Positions 17,615 through 26,875 of a stretch of DNA of 64,000 nucleotides are shown here, piece by piece. The notes beneath the pieces are model-generated. The model did no database searches, was not told where the DNA came from, and saw only the letters and a program-made list of their open reading frames with translations. The position numbers and the translations under genes are program-made. The stretch comes from Massilia arenae (lineage in GTDB: Bacteria > Pseudomonadota > Gammaproteobacteria > Burkholderiales > Burkholderiaceae_D). The stretch is from positions 1 through 64,000 of the forward strand of contig NZ_VPFD01000021.1 in the NCBI RefSeq assembly GCF_008014745.1. The letters run 5' to 3'. How positions within the stretch are numbered: the stretch's first letter is position 1; every line of letters starts with the position of its first letter.

Positions 17615-20600
17615 GGTTTGGTGAACAGGTGCGTCATCAGTTCGGCGGCGTTGTCGGCCCAGGTGCGGCCGGCGATGCCCTCGGGACGCGGCGCCTGGCC
17701 GGCGCCGCGCAGGCGCAGCCAGTCCTGCACGGCGGCGGCCAGCGCCGCGCCGTCGGCGCCGCTGAAGTAATGGGCGTGCTCGCCGGCCACCTCGCGGAAC
17801 ACCGGCAGGTCGCGCGCCAGCAGCGGCACGCCATGGCGCGCGGCCTCGATCAGCGGCAGGCCGAAGCCTTCGCCTTCGCTGGCGAACAGCAGGCAGGTGC
17901 TGGCCGCGTACACGCGGTCAAGGTATTCATCGCTGATGCCCTGCAGCCAGTGCAGGCGGCGGCCCAGCTCGGGGTGCTTGGAGAGACGCGCCACCAGCTG
18001 CGGGATGGTACGGCGCGCGCCGTCCGGCAAGCCCTTCCAGCCTTCGGCGCCGACGATCACCAGGCGCAGGTCCAGGTCTGGGTCCTGGGCCCACAGGCGC
18101 TCGAAGGCGTCGAGGGTTTGCAGGTGGCCCTTGCGCGGCTCGATGGTGCCGACCATCACGAAGGTCGATGCGGCCTGCAGGCCGGCCAGCAGCGCTTCGG
18201 CGCCGTCCGGCAGTCCGGTGCTCGGCTGCGAGGCGCTGATGTCGGCGCCGTGGTGCAGCACCAGGTAGTCGCCTGGCGCCGCCTGGGGCGCATTGGCCGC
18301 CAGCCATTCGCGGGTCTCGTCGGCCACGGCGGCGCTGATGCATACCAGGCCGTCGGCGGCGGCGCCGATGGCGCGCAGCCAGTCGCCGAACTCGCGCTCG
18401 GCGCCGGGCGGGAAGAATTCGGGACGCAGCACCGGCAGGATGTCGTGCACCATGAAGTGCACGCGCACGCCGGCCGCGAGCCAGCGCGCATACAGGCCGT
18501 GGCGCGCCGCTTCGATCACCGCGCGCGGGAACACGTCGGGGCTGTAGAACACGTCGCCCGTGGCGACGTGCACCTCGTCGTCCTGCACGCCGTCGCCGAC
18601 GGTGCCCATCAGCTCATGCAGGTAGCGCCGTGCGTAGCGGTAGTGCCAGGTGCCGCCCTCGTCGCTCAGGTACACCGGCAGCACCTGCACGTGGCGGCCC
18701 TGGGCGCGCAGCAGCTCGAGCAGCTGCGCGCGCACCACGCGCTGGATGCCGGTGCGCAGGTCTTCGCGCACCATGGCCGAGACGTCGACCAGCAGTTGCG
18801 GGGCCAGGTCTTCGGCCGACAGCCTGGCATGGTGGCGCCCGTCAACCACGGCTTCCATCAGCTGCTGTGCGCTCTGGCGCCAGGTCAGCCACGGCATGCC
18901 GGACGACGGCGGCGCGCTGCCGGCCGCGTGCAGATCCAGCCAGGCCGCGATGGCGGCGGCCAGGTCTTCCGGCTTGCCGCCCTCGAAGTAATAGGCGTGT
19001 TCGCCCGCCACTTCGCGAAATACCGGGATGCCGCGCGCGATGATCGGCAAGCCCTTCTGGGCCGCTTCGATCAGCGGCAGGCCGAAGCCTTCACCTTCGG
19101 AGGCCGCCAGCAGCGCCGAGCTGTGCTCATAGAGCTGCACCAGCATCTCGTCCGAGACGCCGTTGAACCAGAACAGGCGTTTTTCGCGCTCCGGATGCGC
19201 CTGCAGGCGCTCGGCCAGGGCGTCGACCAGCCAGCCGTTCTTGCCGACGATGACGAGGTTGACCTCGATCCCGCGCGCCCACAGCAGCTCGCAGGCGGCC
19301 AGCGCCTGGGCCTGGCCCTTGCGCGGCTCGAGCGTGCCCACCATCAGGAGGGTCGGCGTGCGGCGCAGCGCTTCCATGGCCTGGGCCGCGTTGTCAGGCA
19401 GGCCGCGGCTCGGCGCGCTGGCGTCGATGTCGGCGCCCAGGTGGAAGTGCGACAGCTTGAGCGGCGACAGGCGCCGGTTCGGACGCCCGGCCAGCCATTC
19501 AGCCAGCTCGTCGGCCACGGCGCGCGAAATGGTCACGATGCCGTCCGCCACCAGCGAGATGGTGTCGATGAAGTCGCCGTAGTATTTCTCGGCGCCGAAC
19601 GGGAAGCAGTCGGGCCGCAGCAGCGGCAGCAGGTCGTACACGGTGAACCAGACCGCCACGCCGCGGCGGCGCAGCGCCAGCAGTTGCGGCTGGTTCTGGG
19701 TGGTCATATTGGTGGCCAGGTCCAGGCCCAGGAACACGTCGCCGGGCCGCGCCTCGATCGGCGCATCCTCGAGCGCCAGCGGCGGCGTGCCGAGCATGGG
19801 CGCCGTGAAGGCGCGCGCATAGCGGTAGCTGCGGTTGCCGCCTTCGCTGTACACCGGTTCGATGCGGTAGCCGGCCGGCGGTTCCTGCACCAGCGCCAGC
19901 ACGATGCTGCGCACCACGCGCTGGATGCCGGTCTTGTGGTCGGCCTGGACCAGCGCCGAGATATCGACCAGCAGCTGGCGCGGCGCCGTCGGCAGGACAT
20001 TGGCGGCGATCATGGACGCGGTCTCGACCAGCGCCGCCTCGCCCGGCGGGCGCGGCGTGCCGGGCGCGCTGAGCGCGGCGACCAGCTGCCGCCGCAGCGC
20101 AGGTGCGCTGTCGCGTGCAAAGGCTTCGATCGCCTCCACGTACAGGGCGCCGACGGCGCCTGGGGCGTGGTGGCGCGCGATGTGGGCGCGGCCGGCCTGG
20201 GCCAGCGCGGCGCGGCGCGCCGGCGTGGCGAACAAATCGGCCAGCGCCGCCGTCAGTGCGCTATCTTCGAACAGGTCGGGCAGCATGCACAGGGCGTCGG
20301 GCGGCAGGTCGGCCGCGCCGCCGTGGGCGTTGACGATGGCCGGCAGGCCGTGCATCAGGCAGTCGAGCACCGATGCCGAGGTCTCGCCGCGGGTCTGGGT
20401 GCGCAGCTGCACCGCGCAATCGCTGGCGGCTAGCCAGTCCTGGTAGGCTTCGGCGCTGACGAAGCCGGTGATGTCGATGCGCGCGGCGGCGCCGCGTTCG
20501 GCGATCGCGCGCAGCAGCTCGATGCCGTAGGGGCCGGGATCGTTGGCGCCGACGAACACCAGGCGGCAGCGCGGGTCGGCTGCCAGCGGCGACGCCAGGT

Positions 20601-21909
20601 ACGCATCCAACAGGCGGTCATTGAGCTTGGTCGAGCCGAGCATGCCGAAGCTGCTGACGACGTAGTCGTCGGCGCCCAGGCCCAGGCGCACGCGCGCTGC
20701 GGCGCGGGCAGCGGCAGGGTCGGCGTCGTGCGCGACCTGGCCGCGCAGCAGCGGGATGGTGCGCCAGCCGTCGGCGGCGCCCGGTCCATACCACTGCTCG
20801 GCCAGGCGGCGCGAAAAGTCGCCATGGACGATGATGCCGGCGGCCCGGTCCAGCACTTCCTTATTGCACGGGAATTGCCAGATCGACGGATTGCGGCCGT
20901 GTTCGCGGTGGTATTGCAGGCCGCTGTGGCCGTGCGAGGCGTACAGCGCCTGCAGGAAAGCCTCGGGCACGTCGCCGTCGCGTTCCATATTGTCGAGCAC
21001 ACCGCTCAGGAAGAAGTCGTGCAGCACCACGGCGCCCGGATGGCGGCGCAGCAGCGCGAACATATGCTTGTGCGCGTTCGAGTTGCCGAAGTGGTAGAGC
21101 ACGCGGTCGTAGCCGGCGCCATGGCGCATGAAGTAATCGACGTCGCGCTGTGCGAAGCGGGCCAGCGCGGCATCGGGCGTGGCGCCCGGCGTGAGCACCA
21201 GTTCGACCGCATAGTGTTTCTCGAGCTCGAGGACCAGTTCGGCGCTGTAGTCGGCGATGCCCGAGTGCTCGGGCGGCAGCGGCGAGACCAGCGCCAGGTT
21301 GGGTTTCGTCGACGGGGCGATGGCGGGCGCGGACTTGAACGCCGCCTTTTCCAGCGCACGGTACACGGCCTGCATGTCGTCGATGGCCAGCACCGGCGCC
21401 GGCGTCAGCACGGCGTCCAGCGTCAGCGCCGCATCGGAGTCAAAGGCCAGCACCAGCGCGGCGCCGCGCAGCAGGTCTTGCTGCGCGCGCGGCGCGGCCA
21501 GCACGCTCGCCAGGTCGGCCGCGCCCAATACCTGCGGCACGTCCGTGGTCCAGTAGCCGGCCCAGGCCGGGTCGGCGTCCGCCTGCCACATGGACAGCAC
21601 CAGGTCGGGCGCCAGCGACGCCAGGAAACCGGCGCGCAGCGCGTGCGCGCCGTGGCGGCGCCAGGCGTCGTCGCCGTTCGGCTGGGCGTAGACGTGGAAG
21701 CGCCCCTCTGGCAGCAGGCCGTCGAAGGCATGGAGCAGCACGTCGACGTCGGTCGGATGGCGGCCGCTGACGGCCACGTGGATGTCCCATTGCTGCTGTT
21801 GCTGCGGCTGCGCGCGTGCGTCGAGCAGGGACAGCGCCAGGCTGCGCAGCATGGCCGTGTCCTGGGCGGGGGCCGCCTGCGGGGCGTGGAAGTCGATGAT
21901 CAGGCGCAT
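17611..21909 (-). CDS. Multi-module GT-B glycosyltransferase (three GT4-like units)
   Basis: A 1,432-residue protein, about three to four times the usual GT4 length. Module 1 (about 1-640) contains LVSPLPPEHSGIADYS, typical of the start of a GT4 unit. Modules 2 (about 655-1050) and 3 (about 1060-1432) are tandem duplicates: each begins with LLVDxSAxVxxxxxTGIQRVVR. Each carries TLLMVGTLEPRKG or TFVMVGTIEPRKG and the nucleotide-sugar loop ASEGEGFGLPLIEAA. It probably adds several sugars or alternates linkages in the surface polysaccharide. The start is the ATG at 21909, two bases after the upstream FkbM gene. No membrane segments were seen. Confidence 0.88.
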   Translation of the reverse strand: MRLIIDFHAPQAAPAQDTAMLRSLALSLLDARAQPQQQQQWDIHVAVSGRHPTDVDVLLHAFDGLLPEGRFHVYAQPNGDDAWRRHGAHALRAGFLASLAPDLVLSMWQADADPAWAGYWTTDVPQVLGAADLASVLAAPRAQQDLLRGAALVLAFDSDAALTLDAVLTPAPVLAIDDMQAVYRALEKAAFKSAPAIAPSTKPNLALVSPLPPEHSGIADYSAELVLELEKHYAVELVLTPGATPDAALARFAQRDVDYFMRHGAGYDRVLYHFGNSNAHKHMFALLRRHPGAVVLHDFFLSGVLDNMERDGDVPEAFLQALYASHGHSGLQYHREHGRNPSIWQFPCNKEVLDRAAGIIVHGDFSRRLAEQWYGPGAADGWRTIPLLRGQVAHDADPAAARAAARVRLGLGADDYVVSSFGMLGSTKLNDRLLDAYLASPLAADPRCRLVFVGANDPGPYGIELLRAIAERGAAARIDITGFVSAEAYQDWLAASDCAVQLRTQTRGETSASVLDCLMHGLPAIVNAHGGAADLPPDALCMLPDLFEDSALTAALADLFATPARRAALAQAGRAHIARHHAPGAVGALYVEAIEAFARDSAPALRRQLVAALSAPGTPRPPGEAALVETASMIAANVLPTAPRQLLVDISALVQADHKTGIQRVVRSIVLALVQEPPAGYRIEPVYSEGGNRSYRYARAFTAPMLGTPPLALEDAPIEARPGDVFLGLDLATNMTTQNQPQLLALRRRGVAVWFTVYDLLPLLRPDCFPFGAEKYYGDFIDTISLVADGIVTISRAVADELAEWLAGRPNRRLSPLKLSHFHLGADIDASAPSRGLPDNAAQAMEALRRTPTLLMVGTLEPRKGQAQALAACELLWARGIEVNLVIVGKNGWLVDALAERLQAHPEREKRLFWFNGVSDEMLVQLYEHSSALLAASEGEGFGLPLIEAAQKGLPIIARGIPVFREVAGEHAYYFEGGKPEDLAAAIAAWLDLHAAGSAPPSSGMPWLTWRQSAQQLMEAVVDGRHHARLSAEDLAPQLLVDVSAMVREDLRTGIQRVVRAQLLELLRAQGRHVQVLPVYLSDEGGTWHYRYARRYLHELMGTVGDGVQDDEVHVATGDVFYSPDVFPRAVIEAARHGLYARWLAAGVRVHFMVHDILPVLRPEFFPPGAEREFGDWLRAIGAAADGLVCISAAVADETREWLAANAPQAAPGDYLVLHHGADISASQPSTGLPDGAEALLAGLQAASTFVMVGTIEPRKGHLQTLDAFERLWAQDPDLDLRLVIVGAEGWKGLPDGARRTIPQLVARLSKHPELGRRLHWLQGISDEYLDRVYAASTCLLFASEGEGFGLPLIEAARHGVPLLARDLPVFREVAGEHAHYFSGADGAALAAAVQDWLRLRGAGQAPRPEGIAGRTWADNAAELMTHLFTKP

Positions 21910-21911
21910 GG

Positions 21912-23246
21912 TCAGTCTTTGTTCGGTTCGTAGGCGCGGCGCAGCTGCTCGAGGGCGTCGCGCGCCGATTGCGGCAATTCACGCTGTGCGTGCGGCACGG
22001 CCGCGCCATGGGCGGCCTGCTCCTGGGTGGCCTGCTTGGCGGCGGTGAGCAGCCGCGACAGCAGCGCCTGCAGCTTGGGCGAACGCATCACCAGCGGCAG
22101 CACCGTGCGGCGCAACGCTTCGCGCGAGGTCAGCCAGCGCAGCGCACGGCGGGCGGCGCCGCGCGCCTTGCGTTTGGTGAGTCCGACCAGGCCGTCCGGG
22201 CCGCGGCGCGCGATGAAGCGCAGCGGGGCGGTGATGCGCCATGAGGTGCTCGACAGGGTGACCAGCAAACGCAGTTCCAGGTCCTTGCCCCAGGCCGCGG
22301 TCTCGTGCAGCTGGGCGGTGAGGGTCTGGGCCTGCAGCTCGACCTGCTGCAGCTGGGCTTCGCTGGCGCGCAGTTCCTGGCGCACGGTGGCCAGTTCCTG
22401 GCGCAGGCGCTCGCTGCGCTGCGCCAGCTCGGCCGCGGTGCGGGCGTCGAATTCGGCGCGCTCCTGGTAATCGAGCACATGGCGTTCGAGTTCGGCCGCG
22501 CGCTGCCAGCCGTGGTCGGACTGCGCGCGCAGCGCGTCGATCTGCTGCCAGGCGCTGTCCAGGTGGTGGGTGATGTAGTCGTCGAACACGTTCGGCTGGA
22601 TGTCCAGCCGCGCCAGCAGGTCGGGATGTTCGGCCGCCACGTAGTAGCGGTTCAGGCCATCGAACCAGGCATAGGTGTAGCCCTGGCTGGTGACCAGGTG
22701 TTCCCAGGTCTCGTGGTTGGTGGCGCGGCTGTTGGGGAGCGTTGCCTCGATCACCAGCACCCACGGGCGCCAGCGCTGGAAATCCATCCCGCGCAGCACT
22801 TCGCCCTCGAAGCCTTCGACGTCGATCTTCAAAAAGTGAATGTCGCCCTGCACGTGCTCGGCGCAGATCGCGGCCAGGGTGCGCACCGGCACCTTGAGCT
22901 CGGCCACCACATGGCCTTCGCTGCGGTGCAGTTCGGCCACCGATGCGTCGGGCGAGGCCCAGCCGCGCACCGCCGGCACGTCGTACAGGGTCAGCTCACC
23001 GTCGACGGCGCCGGCCGCGATGGCCAGGTTGACGTCGCGCGGGCGCTGTTCTTCGAAGGCCTGGTGGAAGGAGGGGAGCGGCTCGATGCTGATGCCGCGC
23101 CAGCCGCGGTCATAAAAGGCCTTGGTGACCGAGTGCTCGACCGGGTCGTTGGCGCCGACGTCGATGTAGAAGCCGTCCTTGACGTGGCCCAGCGCGCGCC
23201 ACAGGAGCACGTCCTCGCTGTTCTGGGAGTAGGAAACGAAAGTCAT
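21912..23246 (-). CDS. FkbM-family methyltransferase with C-terminal coiled coil
   Basis: A 444-residue protein; the ATG at 23246 overlaps the ABC ATPase stop (ATGA). Residues 1-210 are an FkbM methyltransferase: SAM-binding motif FYIDVGANDP at about 26-35, then IHFLKIDVEGFEGEVL. Residues about 215-330 are Gln/Glu/Arg-rich and helical, consistent with a coiled coil, followed by a basic tail. In polysaccharide export operons such proteins can methylate the terminal sugar and set chain length through a coiled-coil ruler, as in WbdD-type systems. That role is inferred here. Confidence 0.85.
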   Translation of the reverse strand: MTFVSYSQNSEDVLLWRALGHVKDGFYIDVGANDPVEHSVTKAFYDRGWRGISIEPLPSFHQAFEEQRPRDVNLAIAAGAVDGELTLYDVPAVRGWASPDASVAELHRSEGHVVAELKVPVRTLAAICAEHVQGDIHFLKIDVEGFEGEVLRGMDFQRWRPWVLVIEATLPNSRATNHETWEHLVTSQGYTYAWFDGLNRYYVAAEHPDLLARLDIQPNVFDDYITHHLDSAWQQIDALRAQSDHGWQRAAELERHVLDYQERAEFDARTAAELAQRSERLRQELATVRQELRASEAQLQQVELQAQTLTAQLHETAAWGKDLELRLLVTLSSTSWRITAPLRFIARRGPDGLVGLTKRKARGAARRALRWLTSREALRRTVLPLVMRSPKLQALLSRLLTAAKQATQEQAAHGAAVPHAQRELPQSARDALEQLRRAYEPNKD

Positions 23247-24466
23247 GTGCGTTGGATGTCGACGGCCGGATCGAGCCAGGCCGAGCCTTCGAAATGGGGA
23301 CGGCGCATGTTCATCACGGTGAACACCAGCGCCAGGTCGCGCCATTCGTAGTTGTTGACCAGGTGGGTCTCGGTGCTGACGATCGCGGTCGCGACCGAAT
23401 AGGTGCCGGGACCCAGGTTCATCGGGAAGGCGAAGCGGTAGACCACGTCCTCGCCGGCCTGGATGTCGGACAGCGGCAATTCCTTGAGATGGGTATTGGT
23501 GCCGTACATCGGCTGGCCCAGGCGGTCCTTGATCATATAGCCGAGCACCATGCGCGGGATCGGCGCATGGGCGCGCACCTTGACCTCGAGCGTGACCGGG
23601 CTGCCGACGTCGACCACTTCGACCCGCTCGCCGTTCTCATCAAACAGCGCGATGTCGGCCACCGTGGCCTCGCCGGTGCCGGACACGGTCTGCACCTTGC
23701 CGCCGGCCGCTTCCTGCAGGCGCACGGTCTCGTTCTCGCGCTCGGCGATCATGGCGTTGTAGTAGTCCATGATTTCCTCGGGCTTGCCCTCTCGCGCCAG
23801 GCGCCCGCCGTCGAGCAGGATGGCGCGGTCGCACACCGACTGGATCGCCTGCTTGTCGTGCGAGACCAGCAGCAGGGTCGTGCCCTGCTTGCGGAACTGG
23901 CGGATGCGGTCGAAGCTCTTGTGCTGGAAATAGGCGTCGCCCACCGACAGCGCTTCGTCGACGATCAGGATGTCGGGCCGGCGCGCGGTGGCGACCGAGA
24001 ACGCGACGCGCATCTGCATCCCGCTCGAATACACCCGCACCGGCTGGTCCATGTACTCGCCGATGTCGGCGAAGGCTTCGATCTGCGGCATCAGCGCGGT
24101 GATCTCGTCGGCCGTCATGCCCAGCAGCTGGCCCGCCATATAGGCGTTCTGGCGGCCGGTGAAATCGGGATGGAAGCCCATGCCCAGTTCGAGCAGGGCG
24201 GCCACGCTGCCCTGCATGGCGACGCCGCCGGTGGTCGGCTGCGTGGTGCCGGTGATCAGCTTGAGCAGCGTGCTCTTGCCGGCGCCGTTGATGCCGATAA
24301 GGCCGACGGCCTCGCCGGGCGCCACCTGGAAGCTGACGTCGCGCAGCACCCACTTGAGCGTGTGGCGCGGCCCGCGCAGCGGCAGCATCCACTCCGCCAG
24401 GCGCGACAGGCGCGTCGGATAGGTTTTATAGGCCTTGCCCAGACCTGAAACGGTAATCGTGCCCAT
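23243..24466 (-). CDS. Polysaccharide ABC exporter ATPase with C-terminal glycan-binding domain (Wzt/TagH type)
   Basis: A 407-residue protein. The ATPase domain (1 to about 245) has Walker A GINGAGKST (about 58-66), signature YSSGMQMRVAF and Walker B ILIVDEA. About 150 further residues form a beta-rich domain typical of Wzt proteins, which recognises the end of the finished glycan. Overlapping genes on both sides place it with the permease and FkbM. This points to an ABC-dependent O-antigen or capsule-like pathway rather than Wzx/Wzy. Confidence 0.92.
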   Translation of the reverse strand: MGTITVSGLGKAYKTYPTRLSRLAEWMLPLRGPRHTLKWVLRDVSFQVAPGEAVGLIGINGAGKSTLLKLITGTTQPTTGGVAMQGSVAALLELGMGFHPDFTGRQNAYMAGQLLGMTADEITALMPQIEAFADIGEYMDQPVRVYSSGMQMRVAFSVATARRPDILIVDEALSVGDAYFQHKSFDRIRQFRKQGTTLLLVSHDKQAIQSVCDRAILLDGGRLAREGKPEEIMDYYNAMIAERENETVRLQEAAGGKVQTVSGTGEATVADIALFDENGERVEVVDVGSPVTLEVKVRAHAPIPRMVLGYMIKDRLGQPMYGTNTHLKELPLSDIQAGEDVVYRFAFPMNLGPGTYSVATAIVSTETHLVNNYEWRDLALVFTVMNMRRPHFEGSAWLDPAVDIQRT

Positions 24467-25266
24467 CAGAGTTCATCCACCATTTCGCCGGCGCGCTTGC
24501 GGAACAGGCGCATGCCGAACACGCACAGCAGCAGGGCCAGCAGCGTTACCGGCCAGATCGCGGCCCAGTCGGGCGCTGCGCCGTGCACCAGCACCGCCTG
24601 GTAGGCGCCGATCAGCGGCGCCATCGGATTGAACGCCATCAGCTCGCGCACTTCGGGCGGCAGGATGGTGGCCGGATAGACGATCGGGGTCAGCCAGAAC
24701 CAGAACTGCATCGCGATCGTCACGAACTGGCCAACGTCGCGGAAGAAGACGTTGAGCACGCCGGCGATCATGGCCAGGCCGATCGCCAGCAGCACCTGCA
24801 CCACCAGCACCGGCAGCAGGGAGAAGAACATCAGGCCGGGGAAGTTGCCGGTGGCAATCAGGAACACCACGAACAAGCCAAAGATGATACCGAAATTGAC
24901 CAGCGCATTGAGGACCACGATCAAGGGCAGGCAGATGCGCGGGAAGCTGATCTTCTTGATCAGGTTGGCTTGCTCGATAAACATGTTTTGCCCGCGCGCG
25001 ACGATCTCGGCGAACAGGCCCCAGGTCAGGATGCCCGCGCACAGGTAGATCGAGTAGGCGAAGCCGGACTCGGCGCCGGGCAGCTTGGTGCGCATGACTT
25101 CGGAGAAGATCACGGTGTACACCAGGATCATGGCGAGCGGGCTGAGCACCGACCAGACGGCGCCCAGGATCGCATTCGCGTATTTCGACTGGAATTCGCG
25201 TTTCACGCTGCCCAGCACGAAACCGCGGTAGGCCCACAGGCCACGCAGCATCAGGGGGGAGATCAT
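24466..25266 (-). CDS. Polysaccharide ABC exporter permease (Wzm type)
   Basis: A 266-residue ABC-2 family permease with six TM helices. The ATG at 25266 was chosen because homologous-looking sequence (MLRGLWAYRGFVLGSVKREF) starts there; an in-frame extension to 25452 would overlap the promoter. It is the first gene of a ten-gene minus-strand operon ending near 10716. A consensus -10 TATAAT lies upstream at 25346-25351. Confidence 0.9.
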   Translation of the reverse strand: MISPLMLRGLWAYRGFVLGSVKREFQSKYANAILGAVWSVLSPLAMILVYTVIFSEVMRTKLPGAESGFAYSIYLCAGILTWGLFAEIVARGQNMFIEQANLIKKISFPRICLPLIVVLNALVNFGIIFGLFVVFLIATGNFPGLMFFSLLPVLVVQVLLAIGLAMIAGVLNVFFRDVGQFVTIAMQFWFWLTPIVYPATILPPEVRELMAFNPMAPLIGAYQAVLVHGAAPDWAAIWPVTLLALLLCVFGMRLFRKRAGEMVDEL

Positions 25267-25641
25267 CGTGTCGTCGCGTCGGAGGGCGCCAGGGAGTGTG
25301 GCGGGAGGGTTGTCGTCATAGTAATGCTGGGTCGTTAACAGCGGAATTATACTCCACGGTCCAGCACACAAATTGTTCAATTGTAACGACGTGTCAGTGA
25401 ACACTGACATCGGTGCGGGGGCGTGAAGGGTTAAAAAAACGCCATGGAGCAACCGTTAAACGGTTCTTTTGTTAGCCTCAAAACGTCGTTCCCGCGCAGG
25501 CGGGAACCTAATTTCGTCACGCCGCCAGTACTGCTTGATGCAGCGTCAACGCTGGCAAACTTGGGTTCCCGCCTGCGCGGGAACGACGTGCTGGGGGTGG
25601 TGGGTGAAGCGTGTGCTAACTTCGCTCAGCCGCTCAACCGC
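25267..25641. promoter_or_regulatory. Promoter and palindrome of the glycan operon, plus REP doublet
   Basis: This 375-base gap has no gene. On the minus strand a perfect TATAAT (25346-25351) serves the glycan operon, giving a leader of about 73 bases; the best -35 is weak (CAATTT, 25370-25375). A palindrome TGTCAGTG-AA-CACTGACA at 25392-25409 is centred about 61 bases upstream of the predicted start. The rest holds a REP-like doublet and the 3' flank of the CRP-family gene. Confidence 0.6.
25484..25588. repeat. REP-like palindromic doublet, second locus
   Basis: Two inverted units, 25484-25510 and 25560-25588, each contain a perfect hairpin with arms TTCCCGC and GCGGGAA around four bases. 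The flanks CGTCG and CTTGGG match the doublet at 141-233, with A-T replacing G-C at one stem position. Being just downstream of the CRP-family gene, it could also act in 3' end formation. Confidence 0.85.
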
Positions 25642-26391
25642 TCAACCGCCCTGCGCCAACCTCTGCAGCGCATCCGGATCCAGGATCACCAGCCGATGCG
25701 CCTCCTTCTGCACCACACCCTGTTGTACCAGCGTCAGCAGCGCCCGGGTGACGGTCTCGCGGCTGGTATTGATCATATTGGCGATGTCCTGGTGGGTCGG
25801 CAGGTTTTCGACCACCTGCTTGCCGTCCTTGTCCACCACCTGCGGCATCAGCGCGATATACGTAAAGATGCGGCGCGAGGTATTGTTGATGCTGAGCAGG
25901 GCGCGGAATTCCGAGTCGCGCTGGATTTTTTGCGCCAGGTGGCCCAGCATCTTGCGCGCCACCGAGGGCGAGTGCGAGAACAGGTGCAGGGCGGTGGACG
26001 CCGGCAGGAAGGCGACCAGCACCTCGGTGGTGGCCACCACCGACGCCGAGCGGGTCGAGCCGTTGATCAGGGCGATCTCGCCGAAGAAGTCGCCGGCCGC
26101 CAGCATGCGCAGGCCGACCGCGCGGCCGTCTTCGGTGACGTCGATCACCTGCAGCTGGCCCGACAGCAGGAACAGCAGCGCATCGGCGTTGCCGCCCTTG
26201 TGCAGCACCACCGAGCGCTTCGGAAAGTGGCGATAGCGCAGCTCGGTCTTGACGCGCGCGATGTCCTCGTCGCCCAGGTCGGCGAGCAAGGGAATCTTGC
26301 GCAGGTGAACCTGGATCTGGCGTTCCTGCAGCTGCGGGGCCGCGCCCGGCGCGGCTTCGGCATTCTGGGAAAGCTTGGTGGTGGAAGTCAT
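25642..26391 (-). CDS. CRP/FNR-family transcription regulator with intact cAMP and DNA-recognition residues
   Basis: A 249-residue protein; the ATG at 26391 is preferred over a TTG 12 codons upstream. The cyclic-nucleotide domain (about 25-145) has the phosphate-binding cassette GEIALINGSTRSA with Glu105, Arg114 and Ser115, matching the cAMP-contacting E72/R82/S83 of E. coli CRP. A long dimer helix follows, then the helix-turn-helix at about 198-225 with recognition helix SRETVTR (Arg211, Glu212, Arg216), equivalent to R180/E181/R185 of CRP that read TGTGA. There is no FNR-type Cys cluster. Three perfect TGTGA-N6-TCACA sites lie in this window, so these are its predicted targets (inference). 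Confidence 0.9.
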   Translation of the reverse strand: MTSTTKLSQNAEAAPGAAPQLQERQIQVHLRKIPLLADLGDEDIARVKTELRYRHFPKRSVVLHKGGNADALLFLLSGQLQVIDVTEDGRAVGLRMLAAGDFFGEIALINGSTRSASVVATTEVLVAFLPASTALHLFSHSPSVARKMLGHLAQKIQRDSEFRALLSINNTSRRIFTYIALMPQVVDKDGKQVVENLPTHQDIANMINTSRETVTRALLTLVQQGVVQKEAHRLVILDPDALQRLAQGG

Positions 26392-26442
26392 CTGGGAGTT
26401 CAGTCTCTTACAAATCCGGCGCGACAAGGGAGCCGATAACTA

Positions 26443-26826
26443 TCACCGCGTGGACGGCGAAGCCGGCTGCGCGCCCCGGCCGCACCCTACAGCATCAGGT
26501 GTTGCCTGACTGGCGAGCGCCACCACCAGCACGGCGCAGGCGATACCGGCGGTATTGGCGGCCATGTCACGCCAGCAAAAGCGGCGGTCGGGAACCAGGG
26601 TCTGCAGGCATTCGATCAGCCATCCCCCGACCAGCAAGCCGGCCAACCAGTATGCCGTCTCGAGCGCGCCGTCGGCGATACGCAGGGCCAGCACGGTCAG
26701 CACGGCAAAAGCGGCGAAATGCAGGAATTTATCGTTGGGCAGCGGTGGCAGCCAGCGGTTCGGCACCAGGCAGCCGATGCACACGGCGGCCGCAGCGCAG
26801 ACAAACAAGATCGCTTCCAGCCCCAT
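26443..26826 (-). CDS. VanZ-like membrane protein
   Basis: A 127-residue protein with about four TM helices. The VanZ-family pattern is visible: NDKFLHFAAFAVLTVLA in helix 2, then GGWLIECLQTLVPDRRFCWRDMAAN, with the conserved E and DMAAN. Function in Gram-negatives is poorly known; relatives are often near exopolysaccharide genes. It lies between the CRP-family gene and the TPR-barrel gene on the same strand. Confidence 0.75.
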   Translation of the reverse strand: MGLEAILFVCAAAAVCIGCLVPNRWLPPLPNDKFLHFAAFAVLTVLALRIADGALETAYWLAGLLVGGWLIECLQTLVPDRRFCWRDMAANTAGIACAVLVVALASQATPDAVGCGRGAQPASPSTR

Positions 26827-26875
26827 GCCGCCGACAACCCTACAGATTCACGAACCCGCGATTGTACAGCCCAAG

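Noticed and set aside
25447..25470. A terminator hairpin AACCG-TTAAA-CGGTT with CTTTT
   Set aside because: The stem is only five base pairs and no plus-strand gene ends upstream of it.
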